Translations under genes and position numbers: made by a program
NCBI RefSeq assembly: GCF_029675105.1
Contig: NZ_JAQQFV010000008.1
Coordinates: forward strand, 186,001-250,000
Direction of reading: 5' to 3'
DNA: 64,000 nt
Source: Nocardia anocheti
GTDB lineage: Bacteria; Actinomycetota; Actinomycetes; Mycobacteriales; Mycobacteriaceae
In this document: in pieces, positions 39,505 through 49,119 of the stretch
Position numbering within the stretch: position 1 is the first letter of the stretch
Layout: every line of letters begins with the position of its first letter
Notes under the pieces: generated by a model
Told to the model about the DNA's origin: nothing
What the model saw: the letters and a program-made list of their open reading frames with translations, nothing else
The model's database searches: none

Positions 39505-39822
39505 GTGGCAGAAATGTCCTTCGACCCGGCAGCGCTCGACGCCTATCAGCGTGCGGCAGCCCGGGTTTCCGAACTACTCGGCACAGCGGCAACAGAAACC
39601 TCCACGGCGGCGGGGGTCGATCTATCCGGATTAGGCGTGCTCGGACGCGAATTCGCGGCCGCCTGGAGCAAGGCGGCCGGTGACCACGCCGCGACCCTGA
39701 GCACCGCGGGCAATCTGGTCACCACCTACCAGGGCATCCTGGATCGATTCGGCACCGCGGTCGTCGACATCGACACCGGCCTGGCGGGCGATCTGGACGC
39801 CGCGACGAGCGAGGTGGCGTGA
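39505..39822 (+). CDS. EspC-like type VII secretion protein
   Basis: A 105-residue, fully helical protein with two long helices and a Trp near the turn (AAAWSKAAGDHA). It resembles EspC/DUF2580-type ESX-associated proteins of about 100 residues. The GTG start follows GAAGGGGAAG. Its stop overlaps the next start (TGATG), so it is coupled with a large Thr/Pro-rich partner. No ESX ATPase or EccD is in the window, so a secretion system elsewhere would be needed. ESX export is inferred from family features. Confidence 0.72.
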   Translation: MAEMSFDPAALDAYQRAAARVSELLGTAATETSTAAGVDLSGLGVLGREFAAAWSKAAGDHAATLSTAGNLVTTYQGILDRFGTAVVDIDTGLAGDLDAATSEVA

Positions 39823-41099
39823 TGCGCACGAAATCCCTGGTCACCGAGAACACCTTGAGCACGATCTCGCCCGCCGAGGCCGAGGCCAAGCTGGCGCCGG
39901 TGATCGCCCTGCTCGAGGTGCCGCTGCTGGAGCTGCGGAAGTCGCTGGGCACCAACACTTCCGCCGATCCCGATCCGTCGGTGGTCTCGGCGTTGACCTC
40001 GGCGTCGAACGCGACGACGGCCACCGAGGACCCGCACCGCCTCGGCCTCTACGCCCTCGAGTCCACCGACACCGCGGCCCCGGCGACGCCCGCGCTGCGC
40101 CAGACCGCGACCGAGGTCTCCGCGGCCGCCGATCGCGGTCAGCGGCTGAGCACCCTGCTCGGCCAGGCACATTCGACGCAGGCCACCGCCGCGGCCAAGG
40201 TCGACGCGATCATCGCCGACTTCCGCGCCAAGGCCAAGGCCGCCGCACCGGCGGTGAACAGCAACAACCTCGACGCCATCGTCGAACTCGCCGAGGAGGC
40301 CATCTCCGAGGCGGTCGGCGTGGTCGGTGCCGCCAGCACCGACATGGACCAGTACACCCGCGACACCAAGGACCTCACCGGCGATCTCGGGGGCACCAAC
40401 GGGGTGACGGTTCCGCCCGGCGCCACCGAGGTCGCCCCGGGCGTCTACGTGCTCGGCACCGGCGGTACCTCGACCGGCGACTACAGCTTCGACGACGACA
40501 CCGAGTCCACCGGCGACCCGGCCACCGACGCCCAGATCGCCTTGCAGAAGGCGCTGATCAGCGGCGGGGTGTCGTTGGGCACCGCGGCCATCGACGCGGG
40601 CGTGGAATTCGGCACGCACCTGATCGACAAGATCGCCGAGGTCGCCATGCACGGCATCGACTCGGGCGCCGACCTGGCCACCACGGGCATCGACACCCTG
40701 GCCGCCGGGGTCACCGGCGGCGGCGACGGCACGTCGACCACCCCGGCGGCGACCGCGCCGACCACCCCGACGACGCCCTCGGGCAACGGCGGCAACTCCA
40801 GCACCCTGTTCGGCGGGCTCGGCGGCACCAGCGACAAGCCCGCCGCCTCCCCGGCGCCGAGTACCTCCGGCAAGCCGGACACCCCCTCGACGGTGACGCC
40901 GACCACGCCGGAGCCGTCCTACCAGGCCCCCAAGACCGAGGTGCCGGTGCAGCAGCCGAGCACGCAGGCACCGGCCCAGCAGCCCATGCAGGGCGGGGTG
41001 ATCCCCCCGGCCTCGCGTCCACAGCAGGATCAGGAGAGCGAACGGCCGTCCACCGCACCCAAGCACGGCCAGCCGGGAGTCGTCCCGGCGCCCGCCTAG
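39822..41099 (+). CDS. Helical Thr/Pro-rich protein, probable T7SS substrate partner
   Basis: A 425-residue protein. The N-terminal half (1-200) is Ala-rich and alpha-helical, like Esp or PPE-type helical bundles. It is followed by an Asp/Thr-rich segment, a Gly/Ala amphipathic region (250-300) and a long Pro/Thr/Ser/Gln tail (310-425) likely to be disordered. There is no signal peptide, which fits export with the coupled EspC-like protein. I do not recognise a named family. It is followed after 9 bp by a membrane protein gene. Confidence 0.62.
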   Translation: MRTKSLVTENTLSTISPAEAEAKLAPVIALLEVPLLELRKSLGTNTSADPDPSVVSALTSASNATTATEDPHRLGLYALESTDTAAPATPALRQTATEVSAAADRGQRLSTLLGQAHSTQATAAAKVDAIIADFRAKAKAAAPAVNSNNLDAIVELAEEAISEAVGVVGAASTDMDQYTRDTKDLTGDLGGTNGVTVPPGATEVAPGVYVLGTGGTSTGDYSFDDDTESTGDPATDAQIALQKALISGGVSLGTAAIDAGVEFGTHLIDKIAEVAMHGIDSGADLATTGIDTLAAGVTGGGDGTSTTPAATAPTTPTTPSGNGGNSSTLFGGLGGTSDKPAASPAPSTSGKPDTPSTVTPTTPEPSYQAPKTEVPVQQPSTQAPAQQPMQGGVIPPASRPQQDQESERPSTAPKHGQPGVVPAPA

Positions 41100-41108
41100 G
41101 ACGCGCGC

Positions 41109-42143
41109 ATGGACAACCCGTTCGGCGCCTACTTCTCCGCCTCGGAGACCACGCCGTCGGCCCGCCGCAGGCCGCAGGGCAAGCGGCGGCGCAGACGGCG
41201 CCGCGAGGCCGAGCCGCAGACGATCGGCACCACCCCGGAGACCTGGCCACCGCCGGACCCGGAGCCGTTCGACGACCGGCCGGTCACCACGCCCGTCTAC
41301 GTCGAGCCGGTGTACCACTCCGACGACGACGGCTTCACCGGCGACTGGAACGACTGGCACGACGACGCCCCCGTCGCCGAGGAGCCGACGCGCCGCGACG
41401 ATGTGGACTGGAACGACTGGGCCACCACCACCGCCACCGAGCAGAGCGGCGACCACGTGGAGATGCCGGTCCTGCCCCGGCTCAAGGACTACGGCGGGGG
41501 CGGCACCGTCACCCGGCGGCCGCGCAAGTCCTTCGACGACGAGCGCTACGACGACCCGCACGGGCGCGCGAAGGCGGCGGCGGTGATCAAGGGCGTGGTC
41601 GGCGCGCTGGTGTTCGTGGTCGCGCTCGGGCTGGCCGCCAATATCTTCCTCGGCCCCTCCGACCGGGCCGACACCGCGAAACAGGCTGCCCTGGCCGGTG
41701 TTCCGGTGACCTCGTCCGCCGAGCAGACCGTGGTCGCGCCCGCGCCACCGCACGCGGTGGACGGGTGTGAGTCCTTCCGCAGTTCCTCGATCACCATCAG
41801 CGCCGATCGCGGCGACACCGCGTCACCGCAGGGCGCGATCCTGGGTTTCGAGTACAGCTACTACGTCGATCGCGACGCCGCCAAGGCGCGCACGTACGTC
41901 ACCGACGACGCGCACGTCGGCGACGAGGCCGCGCTGGCGGCGGGTATCGCCACCTTCCCCGTCGGGGTGAAGTACTGCATCCACATCACCCGCGCCGACA
42001 CGACCGATCCGTCGGTGTGGAACGTCACCGTGCAGCAGCAGTGGCCCGGCGACACCGCCATCGAGAAGATCAACCAGACGATGCGGACCACCGAGGTCTC
42101 CACCGGCCGCTACCGCATCACCAGCATCGATCACCGGAACTGA
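41109..42143 (+). CDS. Single-pass membrane protein linked to EspC-like locus
   Basis: A 344-residue protein. It starts with an Arg-rich patch (GKRRRRRRREAE), then an acidic Trp/Asp-rich cytoplasmic region (FTGDWNDWHDDAP, DDVDWNDW). One transmembrane helix (about 156-177) precedes an extracytoplasmic domain with two cysteines (GCESF and KYCIH) and a mixed beta/alpha fold. Spacing of 9 bp from the preceding gene suggests one operon. The domain is unknown to me; it may anchor or process the T7SS-like products. A terminator follows. Confidence 0.6.
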   Translation: MDNPFGAYFSASETTPSARRRPQGKRRRRRRREAEPQTIGTTPETWPPPDPEPFDDRPVTTPVYVEPVYHSDDDGFTGDWNDWHDDAPVAEEPTRRDDVDWNDWATTTATEQSGDHVEMPVLPRLKDYGGGGTVTRRPRKSFDDERYDDPHGRAKAAAVIKGVVGALVFVVALGLAANIFLGPSDRADTAKQAALAGVPVTSSAEQTVVAPAPPHAVDGCESFRSSSITISADRGDTASPQGAILGFEYSYYVDRDAAKARTYVTDDAHVGDEAALAAGIATFPVGVKYCIHITRADTTDPSVWNVTVQQQWPGDTAIEKINQTMRTTEVSTGRYRITSIDHRN

Positions 42144-42150
42144 GCACACG

Positions 42151-42189
42151 CGAAAGGCCCCCACACCGGCATGGTGTGGGGGCCTTTCG
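42151..42189. terminator. Terminator before tRNA-Asp copy 1
   Basis: CGAAAGGCCCCCACACC pairs perfectly over 17 bp with GGTGTGGGGGCCTTTCG around GGCAT. It ends the EspC-like operon on the plus strand and can end the tRNA-Asp transcript on the minus strand. Confidence 0.92.
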
Positions 42190-42192
42190 TGG

Positions 42193-42266
42193 CGACCCTG
42201 ACGGGACTCGAACCCGCGACCTCCGCCGTGACAGGGCGGCGCGCTAACCAACTGCGCCACAGGGCC
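42193..42266 (-). tRNA. tRNA-Asp (GTC), copy 1
   Basis: The minus strand folds as a complete cloverleaf: acceptor GGCCCTG/CAGGGTC, anticodon arm CCGCC-CTGTCAC-GGCGG with anticodon GTC, and T-arm GCGGGTTCGAGTCCCGT. CCA is encoded at 42190-42192. The tRNA body is identical to the copy at 48851-48924. Confidence 0.97.
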
Positions 42267-42346
42267 TCGATGTAGTGCGGGTGCAGCGTACGCCAGGAGT
42301 GCCGTCGGAGCGTAATCGTGCTGGTCGGCGGGGTCTCCGACGCGCT

Positions 42347-42377
42347 AGTTGACACCCGCGTCAAGTCCGATGAGACT
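42347..42377 (+). promoter_or_regulatory. Promoter and operator of the carboxylase gene
   Basis: TTGACA (42349-42354), a 17-bp spacer and GAGACT (42372-42377) form a promoter. The -35 lies in the imperfect dyad AGTTGACACCCGCGTCAAGT (42347-42366), which matches the site at 45610-45629 at 15 of 20 positions. Repressor binding here would block polymerase. Confidence 0.72.
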
Positions 42378-42419
42378 GTGACTGTGACCACACCGGGGGC
42401 TGAGTCGTCGAGGAATTCC

Positions 42420-45400
42420 GTGACATTGCTGATCGCCAACCGCGGGGAGATCGCCCTGCGCGTGCTGCGCACCGCCACCGAACTCGGGCTCGACACCGTC
42501 GCGGTGTACGCCGAGGACGACGCGCTCACCCCGCACGTGCACCTGGCCGACGAGGCCATCGCCCTGCCGGGCACGGGCGCCGCCGCCTACCTCGATCAGC
42601 ACGCGATCCTGGCCGCCGCCAAGGAATCCGGGGCGGACCTCATCCACCCGGGTTACGGATTCCTCAGCGAGAACGCCGCGTTCGCGCGGGCCTGCGCCGA
42701 CGCGGGTCGCGTCTTCGTCGGACCCGATCCAGCGGCCCTCGAACTGTTCGGCGACAAGTCCGCGGCCCGACGCGCGGCGGTCGCCGCCCAGGTGGCGGTG
42801 TCATCTGCCACCGACGGCCCCAGCGAGCTCGCCGAGATCCGCGCCTTCTTCGCCGAACACCCCGGCGGCATCATGATCAAGGCCCTGGCCGGGGGCGGTG
42901 GGCGCGGGATGCGGGTGGTGCGCGCGGCCGAGGAACTCGACGACGCCGTCCGGCGGTGCGCGGCGGAAGCCCAGCTCGGCTTCGGTGATCCGGCCGTCTT
43001 CGCGGAGGCCCTGGTCGAGGACGCCCGGCACATCGAGGTGCAGATCGTGGCGGCCGACGGGGTGGCGCTGGCGGTCGGCGATCGGGATTGCAGTGTGCAG
43101 CGTCGTCATCAGAAGCTGATCGAAATCGCTCCGGCACAGGGGCTTTCGCCGCAGCTGCGCCGGGAGCTGCACGCGGCGGCGGCCCGGCTGTGCGCGAGTG
43201 TGGACTACCGGGGACTGGCCACCGTCGAATTCCTGGTGTCCGAGGGCGAATTCGTGTTCCTCGAGGTGAATCCGCGTATCCAGGTGGAGCACACCGTCAC
43301 CGAGGAGGTGACCGGGATCGACCTCGTCGCCACCCAGCTCGCGCTCGCCCGGGGTGCGCGCCTCGATGATCTGGACCTGCCGTCCGGCGTCCGCGCCGAG
43401 GCCACCGGCACCACCGGCGAGCCCGCCACGGCCGACGGCATCGCCATCCAGACGCGGGTGAACATGGAGACCCCGGCCGTCGACGGGTCCACGATGCCGA
43501 CCTCGGGCACGCTCACCGCTTTCGCCCCGCCGACGGGTCCCGGTGTGCGCGTGGACACTTTCGGCCGCCCCGGCCTCACCCCGAGCCCGCGCTACGACTC
43601 CCTGCTGGCCAAGGTGATCACCCGCACCCGGGGCCACTCCTTCGCCGCCGCGGCGCGCAAGGCCGAGACCGCGCTGGCGGAATTCACCGTCACCGGGCTC
43701 GGTACCAATATCGCCCTCCTGCGGAAGATTCTGGCCGACAGCACCTTCCGTGCCGGGACCGTCACCACCGGGTATCTCGCCGAACACCTGCCCGCGCTGC
43801 TCGCCGGGGTCGATCGGCCCGAGGTCACCGGCGCGGCCGTGGAGCTGTATCCGGGGCAGGAGGCGGTGCGCGCCCAGCTCGCGGGCACGGTGGTCGAGGT
43901 GATCGGAGAGGACGTCGAGGTCGGCGCCGGGGCGCAGCTCGTGGTGCTGGAGGCGATGAAGATGCAGCACGTGCTGGCCGCACCGGCGGCCGCCAGGACC
44001 GTGCGGACGCTGGTGCGGCCCGGTCAGGTGGTCTCCCCCGGCGACCCGCTGGTGATCATCGCCCGCACCGGCACCGACGACACCGGCGCCGCCGACGCCG
44101 ACCTCGATCCCGGCAGACCACGCGCCGATGTCGAGGAGATCCTGGCCCGGCATCGGGTGACCCTCGACGCGGCCCGCCCCGAGGCCGTCGCCAAACGGCA
44201 CCGCCTCGGCCGCCGCACCGCCCGCGAGAACATCGCCGACCTGGTCGACGACGGCAGCTTCGTCGAGTACGGCGCGCTCACCATCGCCGCCCAGCGCAGC
44301 AGGCGCGGTGAGGACGACCTGATCGCCAACACCCCCGCCGACGGCCTGGTCACCGGCCTGGCCACCATCGGCGCCGAGCACTTCGGCCAGGCCGCCGAAG
44401 CCGTGGTCATCTCCTACGACTACTCCGTGCTCGCGGGCACCCAGGGCAAACACAATCACGCCAAGACCGATCGCGCCTTCGATCTGGCCGCGCGCAAGGG
44501 CATTCCGGTGGTGCTGTTCGCCGAGGGCGGTGGCGGTCGACCCGGCGACACCGACTGGACCGGCATGGGTCTGGACGTGCCCACCTTCCGCGCACTGGGC
44601 GCCCTGCGCGGCCGGGTGCCGCTGGTCTCGATCGTGTCGGGCCGCTGCTTCGCGGGCAACGCGGCGCTGGCGGGCACCTGCGACGTGATCATCGCGACGC
44701 CCGACGCCAATCTCGGCATGGGCGGCCCGGCCATGATCGAGGGCGGCGGGCTGGGTGTGTACCGCCCGGAGGACATCGGCCCGATCGACGTGCAGCGGCG
44801 CAACGGCGTGGTGGACCTGGCCGCCCGCGACGAGGCGCACGCGGTGGCCCTGGCCAAGCAGTACCTCGGCTATTTCCAGGGCGCGGTGGACGCCTACGAG
44901 GAGCCGGACCCGCGCCTGGCCCGACACGTGGTACCGGAGAACCGCTTGCGCGCCTACGACATCCACCGCGCGATCGAGGCGATCGCCGATGTGGGCTCGG
45001 TGCTGGAACTGCGCGCCGACTACGGCGTCGGGATCGTCACCACGCTGATCCGGGTGCGCGGCGTGGCGTTCGGGCTGGTCGCCAACTCCAGTCATCATCT
45101 GAGCGGCGCGATCGATGCCGAGGCCGCCGACAAGATGGGCGATTTCCTCACGCTGTGCCAGTCGTTCGGGCTGCCGGTCGTGTCCCTGTGCGACACCCCG
45201 GGTTTCATGGTCGGCCCCGATGCCGAGCGGACCGCGACCGTGCGCCGGTTCAGCAAGCTGTTCGTGCTCGGCGCGCAGCTCGACGTGCCGTTCGGCCTGG
45301 TGATCCTGCGCAAGGGCTACGGGCTGGGCGCGATGGCCATGGCGGCCGGGCATCTGCGCGCGCCGGACTTCACCGTCGCCTGGCCGACCAGCGAGATCGG

Positions 45401-45611
45401 CCCGATGGGTCTGGAGGGCGCGGTGCGCCTGGGCTTCCGCAAGGAACTCGAGGCAGTGGCCGACCCGGCCGAGCGCGAGACGCTGTTCGAGCAGCTGCTC
45501 ACGCTGGCCTATCAGCAGGGCAAGGCCCTCACCGCCGCCACCGGCTTCGAACTCGACGACGTGATCGACCCGGCCGCCACCCGCGACTGGATCGCCACCC
45601 TGCGGCGATAG
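42420..45611 (+). CDS. Single-chain acyl-CoA carboxylase (BC-BCCP-CT)
   Basis: Biotin-dependent carboxylase of 1063 residues carrying all activities in one chain. Biotin carboxylase is at about 1-445 (LLIANRGEIALRVLR, GGGGRGMRVV, FLEVNPRIQVEHTVTE). The biotin carrier has EAMKMQH with the biotinyl Lys at 514. Carboxyltransferase occupies about 540-1063 (GRRTARENI, FAEGGGGRPGD, CDTPGFMVG). The order resembles the single-chain long-chain acyl-CoA carboxylase of Mycobacterium avium paratuberculosis. It differs from the usual split AccA3/AccD subunits. The GTG at 42420 has GAGGA 5-6 nt upstream. It heads an operon with an ACAD10/11-type dehydrogenase. Substrate not determined. Confidence 0.92.
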   Translation: MTLLIANRGEIALRVLRTATELGLDTVAVYAEDDALTPHVHLADEAIALPGTGAAAYLDQHAILAAAKESGADLIHPGYGFLSENAAFARACADAGRVFVGPDPAALELFGDKSAARRAAVAAQVAVSSATDGPSELAEIRAFFAEHPGGIMIKALAGGGGRGMRVVRAAEELDDAVRRCAAEAQLGFGDPAVFAEALVEDARHIEVQIVAADGVALAVGDRDCSVQRRHQKLIEIAPAQGLSPQLRRELHAAAARLCASVDYRGLATVEFLVSEGEFVFLEVNPRIQVEHTVTEEVTGIDLVATQLALARGARLDDLDLPSGVRAEATGTTGEPATADGIAIQTRVNMETPAVDGSTMPTSGTLTAFAPPTGPGVRVDTFGRPGLTPSPRYDSLLAKVITRTRGHSFAAAARKAETALAEFTVTGLGTNIALLRKILADSTFRAGTVTTGYLAEHLPALLAGVDRPEVTGAAVELYPGQEAVRAQLAGTVVEVIGEDVEVGAGAQLVVLEAMKMQHVLAAPAAARTVRTLVRPGQVVSPGDPLVIIARTGTDDTGAADADLDPGRPRADVEEILARHRVTLDAARPEAVAKRHRLGRRTARENIADLVDDGSFVEYGALTIAAQRSRRGEDDLIANTPADGLVTGLATIGAEHFGQAAEAVVISYDYSVLAGTQGKHNHAKTDRAFDLAARKGIPVVLFAEGGGGRPGDTDWTGMGLDVPTFRALGALRGRVPLVSIVSGRCFAGNAALAGTCDVIIATPDANLGMGGPAMIEGGGLGVYRPEDIGPIDVQRRNGVVDLAARDEAHAVALAKQYLGYFQGAVDAYEEPDPRLARHVVPENRLRAYDIHRAIEAIADVGSVLELRADYGVGIVTTLIRVRGVAFGLVANSSHHLSGAIDAEAADKMGDFLTLCQSFGLPVVSLCDTPGFMVGPDAERTATVRRFSKLFVLGAQLDVPFGLVILRKGYGLGAMAMAAGHLRAPDFTVAWPTSEIGPMGLEGAVRLGFRKELEAVADPAERETLFEQLLTLAYQQGKALTAATGFELDDVIDPAATRDWIATLRR

Positions 45612-45640
45612 TTGACGCTGACGTCAACTTCAAATAGGTT
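45610..45640 (+). promoter_or_regulatory. Promoter and operator of the dehydrogenase gene
   Basis: AGTTGACGCTGACGTCAACT (45610-45629) is a perfect dyad with 8-bp arms. It contains the -35 TTGACG, which is followed after 17 bp by TAGGTT (45635-45640). The ATG is 6 nt further, so the message is probably leaderless. The operator begins inside the carboxylase stop codon. Confidence 0.8.
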
Positions 45641-45646
45641 CGCTCC

Positions 45647-46860
<1,214 letters not shown>

Positions 46861-46861
<1 letters not shown>

Positions 46862-47643
46862 TGACCGGACTCGATCTCACCGGCCGCGCGGCCATCGTCA
46901 CCGGCGCCTCGCGCGGCATCGGTCTGGCCACCGCCGAGGCCCTCGCCGCGGCGGGCGCCGACGTGGTGCTGACCTCGCGCACCCAGGAGTCCGCCGACGC
47001 GGCCGCCGCGCAGATCGGCGGCACGGCGGTGGGTGTCGGCGCGCACGCCGTCGACGAGGACGCCGCCCGCCGCTGTGTCGAGCTCACCCTGGAACGCTTC
47101 GGGCGCATCGACATCCTGGTCAACAACGCGGGCACCAATCCCGCCTTCGGTCCCGTGATCGACCAGGATCACGCGCGCTTCGCCAAGATCTTCGACGTGA
47201 ACCTGTGGGCGCCGGTGCTGTGGACCTCGCTGGTCACCAAGGCGTGGATGGGCGAGCACGGCGGGGCGGTGGTGAACACCAGCTCGATCGGCGGGTTCAC
47301 CATGGAACCGAACATCGGTCTCTACAACGCGTCCAAGGCCGCGCTCATCCACCTGACCAAGCAACTGGCACTGGAACTCTCGCCGAAGATCCGGGTCAAC
47401 GCGGTGGCGCCGGGCGTGGTGCGCACCAAGCTGGCCGAGGCGCTGTGGCGCGAGCACGAGCAGGCCGTGGCGGGCGCGACCGCGCTGGACCGCATCGGCG
47501 AGCCCGCCGACATCGCCGCCGCCGTGGCGTTCCTGGTCTCCGACGCGGCGAGCTGGGTCACCGGCGAGACCATGGTGATCGACGGTGGTCAGAAGCTGGG
47601 CCACGCCGGGATGTTCCGGCCGGGGTCGGTGTTCGGTGGCTGA
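46861..47643 (+). CDS. SDR-family dehydrogenase in ACAD10/11-like operon
   Basis: Classical short-chain dehydrogenase of 260 residues: TGASRGIGLATAEAL cofactor loop, NNAGTNP, active-site YNASKAAL, and GETMVIDGGQ near the C-terminus. It overlaps the dehydrogenase gene at the start and the kinase gene at the end, so it belongs to the same pathway. It probably oxidises a hydroxyacyl-CoA released by that pathway, comparable in position to LvaD of Pseudomonas (inference). FabG-like reductase activity is the main alternative. Confidence 0.87.
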
Positions 47644-48667
47644 GGATCTCACCGGTATCGACCCCGACACCATCGAGCGCTGGTTCACCACGCTCGGCCT
47701 CGACCACGCGGCGCCGCTGCGGTTCGAGCGGATCGGTCTCGGTCAATCGAATCTGACCTATCTGGTGCGTGACGGCGCCGACCGACGCTGGGTGCTGCGG
47801 CGTCCACCGCTGGGGCACCTGCTGGCCTCCGCGCACGATGTGGTGCGTGAGGCCAGGATCATGGCGGCGCTCGCGCCGACCGACGTGCCCGTCCCCCGGG
47901 TGCTGGGCGTGCTCGACGATCCGGAGTGGTCCGAGGCCGCGCTGGTGCTGATGGAGTTCGTCGACGGCCAGGTGCTCGACACCATGCCCGCCGTCGAGGA
48001 GCTCACCCCGGATCGGCGCGCGGCCGTCGCCGCCTCGCTGCCACGCACCCTGGCCCGCATCCACGCGGTGGATCTCGACGCCGTCGGCCTGACGGATCTG
48101 GCCAGTCACAAACCCTATGCCGCACGCCAACTCCGGCGTTGGGGCGGGCAGTGGGAGCATTCCCGGACCAGGGACCTGCCCGAGATCGACGACCTCACCC
48201 GCCGCCTCGCCGCCGCGATCCCGCAGCAGCGCGAGGTGACCCTCGTGCACGGAGACTTCCACCTGCGCAACGTGATCACCTCGCCCACCACCGGTGCCGT
48301 GGTGGCCGCGCTGGACTGGGAGCTGTCGACCCTGGGTGACCCGCTGGCCGACATGGGCAGCCTGCTCGCCTACTGGGTGGAGCCCGGCGAGGACACCGGC
48401 GGCGACTTCCCCGCCTCGTCGCTGCCCGGCTTCCCCACCCGCGCCGAGATGGCCACCGCCTACCTCGACCTCACCGGCCGCGACCCCGCCGCCCTGCGCT
48501 ACTGGCACACCCTGGGCCTGTGGAAACTGGCGATCATCGCCGAGGGCGTCCTACGCCGCGCCCAGGACGACCCCCGCAACAAGGCCGCCGCGGGCACCCC
48601 GACCGCCGAACGCATCGACGCCGTCGTCCAGCAGGCCCTCCTCGTCGCCGACACGGCGGGCATCTGA
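47636..48667 (+). CDS. APH-family acyl-CoA kinase, ACAD10/11 N-terminal-like
   Basis: Aminoglycoside-phosphotransferase-fold kinase of 343 residues. It contains GLGQSNLTYLVRD, WVLRRPPLGHLLASAHDVVREARIM, the catalytic loop VHGDFHLRNV (His205-Gly-Asp) and LDWELSTLGDPLADM (metal-binding Asp227). These blocks match the kinase half of human ACAD10/11 and Pseudomonas LvaA, which phosphorylate 4-hydroxyacyl-CoA. It is therefore unlikely to be an antibiotic-resistance enzyme. The GTG overlaps the SDR stop by 8 nt. A terminator follows. Confidence 0.9.
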   Translation: MAEDLTGIDPDTIERWFTTLGLDHAAPLRFERIGLGQSNLTYLVRDGADRRWVLRRPPLGHLLASAHDVVREARIMAALAPTDVPVPRVLGVLDDPEWSEAALVLMEFVDGQVLDTMPAVEELTPDRRAAVAASLPRTLARIHAVDLDAVGLTDLASHKPYAARQLRRWGGQWEHSRTRDLPEIDDLTRRLAAAIPQQREVTLVHGDFHLRNVITSPTTGAVVAALDWELSTLGDPLADMGSLLAYWVEPGEDTGGDFPASSLPGFPTRAEMATAYLDLTGRDPAALRYWHTLGLWKLAIIAEGVLRRAQDDPRNKAAAGTPTAERIDAVVQQALLVADTAGI

Positions 48668-48682
48668 CCACCAACGCAAAAA

Positions 48683-48711
48683 ATCCCCTCACCAGAATCT
48701 GGTGAGGGGAT
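48683..48711. terminator. Terminator after the APH kinase gene
   Basis: ATCCCCTCACCAGA and TCTGGTGAGGGGAT are perfectly complementary; the practical stem is 12 bp with a short loop. An A-run precedes it on the plus strand, so it also ends the minus-strand tRNA transcript. Confidence 0.9.
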
Positions 48712-48716
48712 CGTGG

Positions 48717-48790
48717 TGGCCAGAGCCGGGATCGAACCGGCGACCTTCCGCTTTTCAGGCGGACGCTCGTACCAACTGAGCTACCTGGCC
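48717..48790 (-). tRNA. tRNA-Phe (GAA)
   Basis: Minus-strand cloverleaf with acceptor GGCCAGG/TCTGGCC, anticodon stem CCGC-CTGAAAA-GCGG giving anticodon GAA, and T-arm CCGGTTCGATCCCGG. CCA is encoded at 48714-48716. Third in a Glu-Asp-Phe group read right to left. Confidence 0.97.
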
Positions 48791-48819
48791 GCAGGCACCC
48801 ATACTGAATGCCGAACGCG

Positions 48820-48845
48820 AAGCGCCGGAACGAACTCCGGCGCTT
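48820..48845. terminator. Hairpin between tRNA-Phe and tRNA-Asp
   Basis: AAGCGCCGGA pairs perfectly with TCCGGCGCTT around 6 nt. In a tRNA cluster it may be a terminator or a processing signal. Confidence 0.6.
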
Positions 48846-48850
48846 ACTTG

Positions 48851-48924
48851 CGACCCTGACGGGACTCGAACCCGCGACCTCCGCCGTGACAGGGCGGCGC
48901 GCTAACCAACTGCGCCACAGGGCC
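48851..48924 (-). tRNA. tRNA-Asp (GTC), copy 2
   Basis: Identical in all 74 positions to 42193-42266, anticodon GTC. CCA is not encoded (the following bases read CAA). It lies between tRNA-Glu and tRNA-Phe, the arrangement usual in mycobacteria, so this is probably the ancestral copy. Confidence 0.97.
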
Positions 48925-48954
48925 TTGCTGTACTGCTACACAGTCCGAAGACTG

Positions 48955-49027
48955 TACCCCCTACGGGATTCGAACCCGCGCTACCGCCTTGAAAGGGCGG
49001 CGTCCTAGGCCGCTAGACGAAGGGGGC
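48955..49027 (-). tRNA. tRNA-Glu (TTC)
   Basis: Minus-strand cloverleaf, 73 nt: acceptor GCCCCCT/AGGGGGT, anticodon loop CTTTCAA giving TTC, and T-arm GCGGGTTCGAATCCCGT. CCA is not encoded. First of the Glu-Asp-Phe group. Confidence 0.97.
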
Positions 49028-49119
49028 TCGTCCCGGATCTCTCCGGACCGGCTTTCAACGTTTCCGTTGGGAGCTCGCATAGCTTATGACAGGTGTGCGC
49101 AGACTTCCAAATCGGCTGG

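Noticed and set aside
39726..41753. 675-codon minus-strand open frame
   Set aside because: Antisense to the Thr/Pro-rich and membrane protein genes; low-complexity Gly/Arg/Val translation.
42801..45353. 850-codon minus-strand open frame
   Set aside because: Antisense to the acyl-CoA carboxylase; no recognisable domain.
47636..48667. Aminoglycoside resistance gene
   Set aside because: The APH-fold protein matches the ACAD10/11 kinase half and lies in an acyl-CoA operon, which fits acyl-CoA phosphorylation better than drug resistance.
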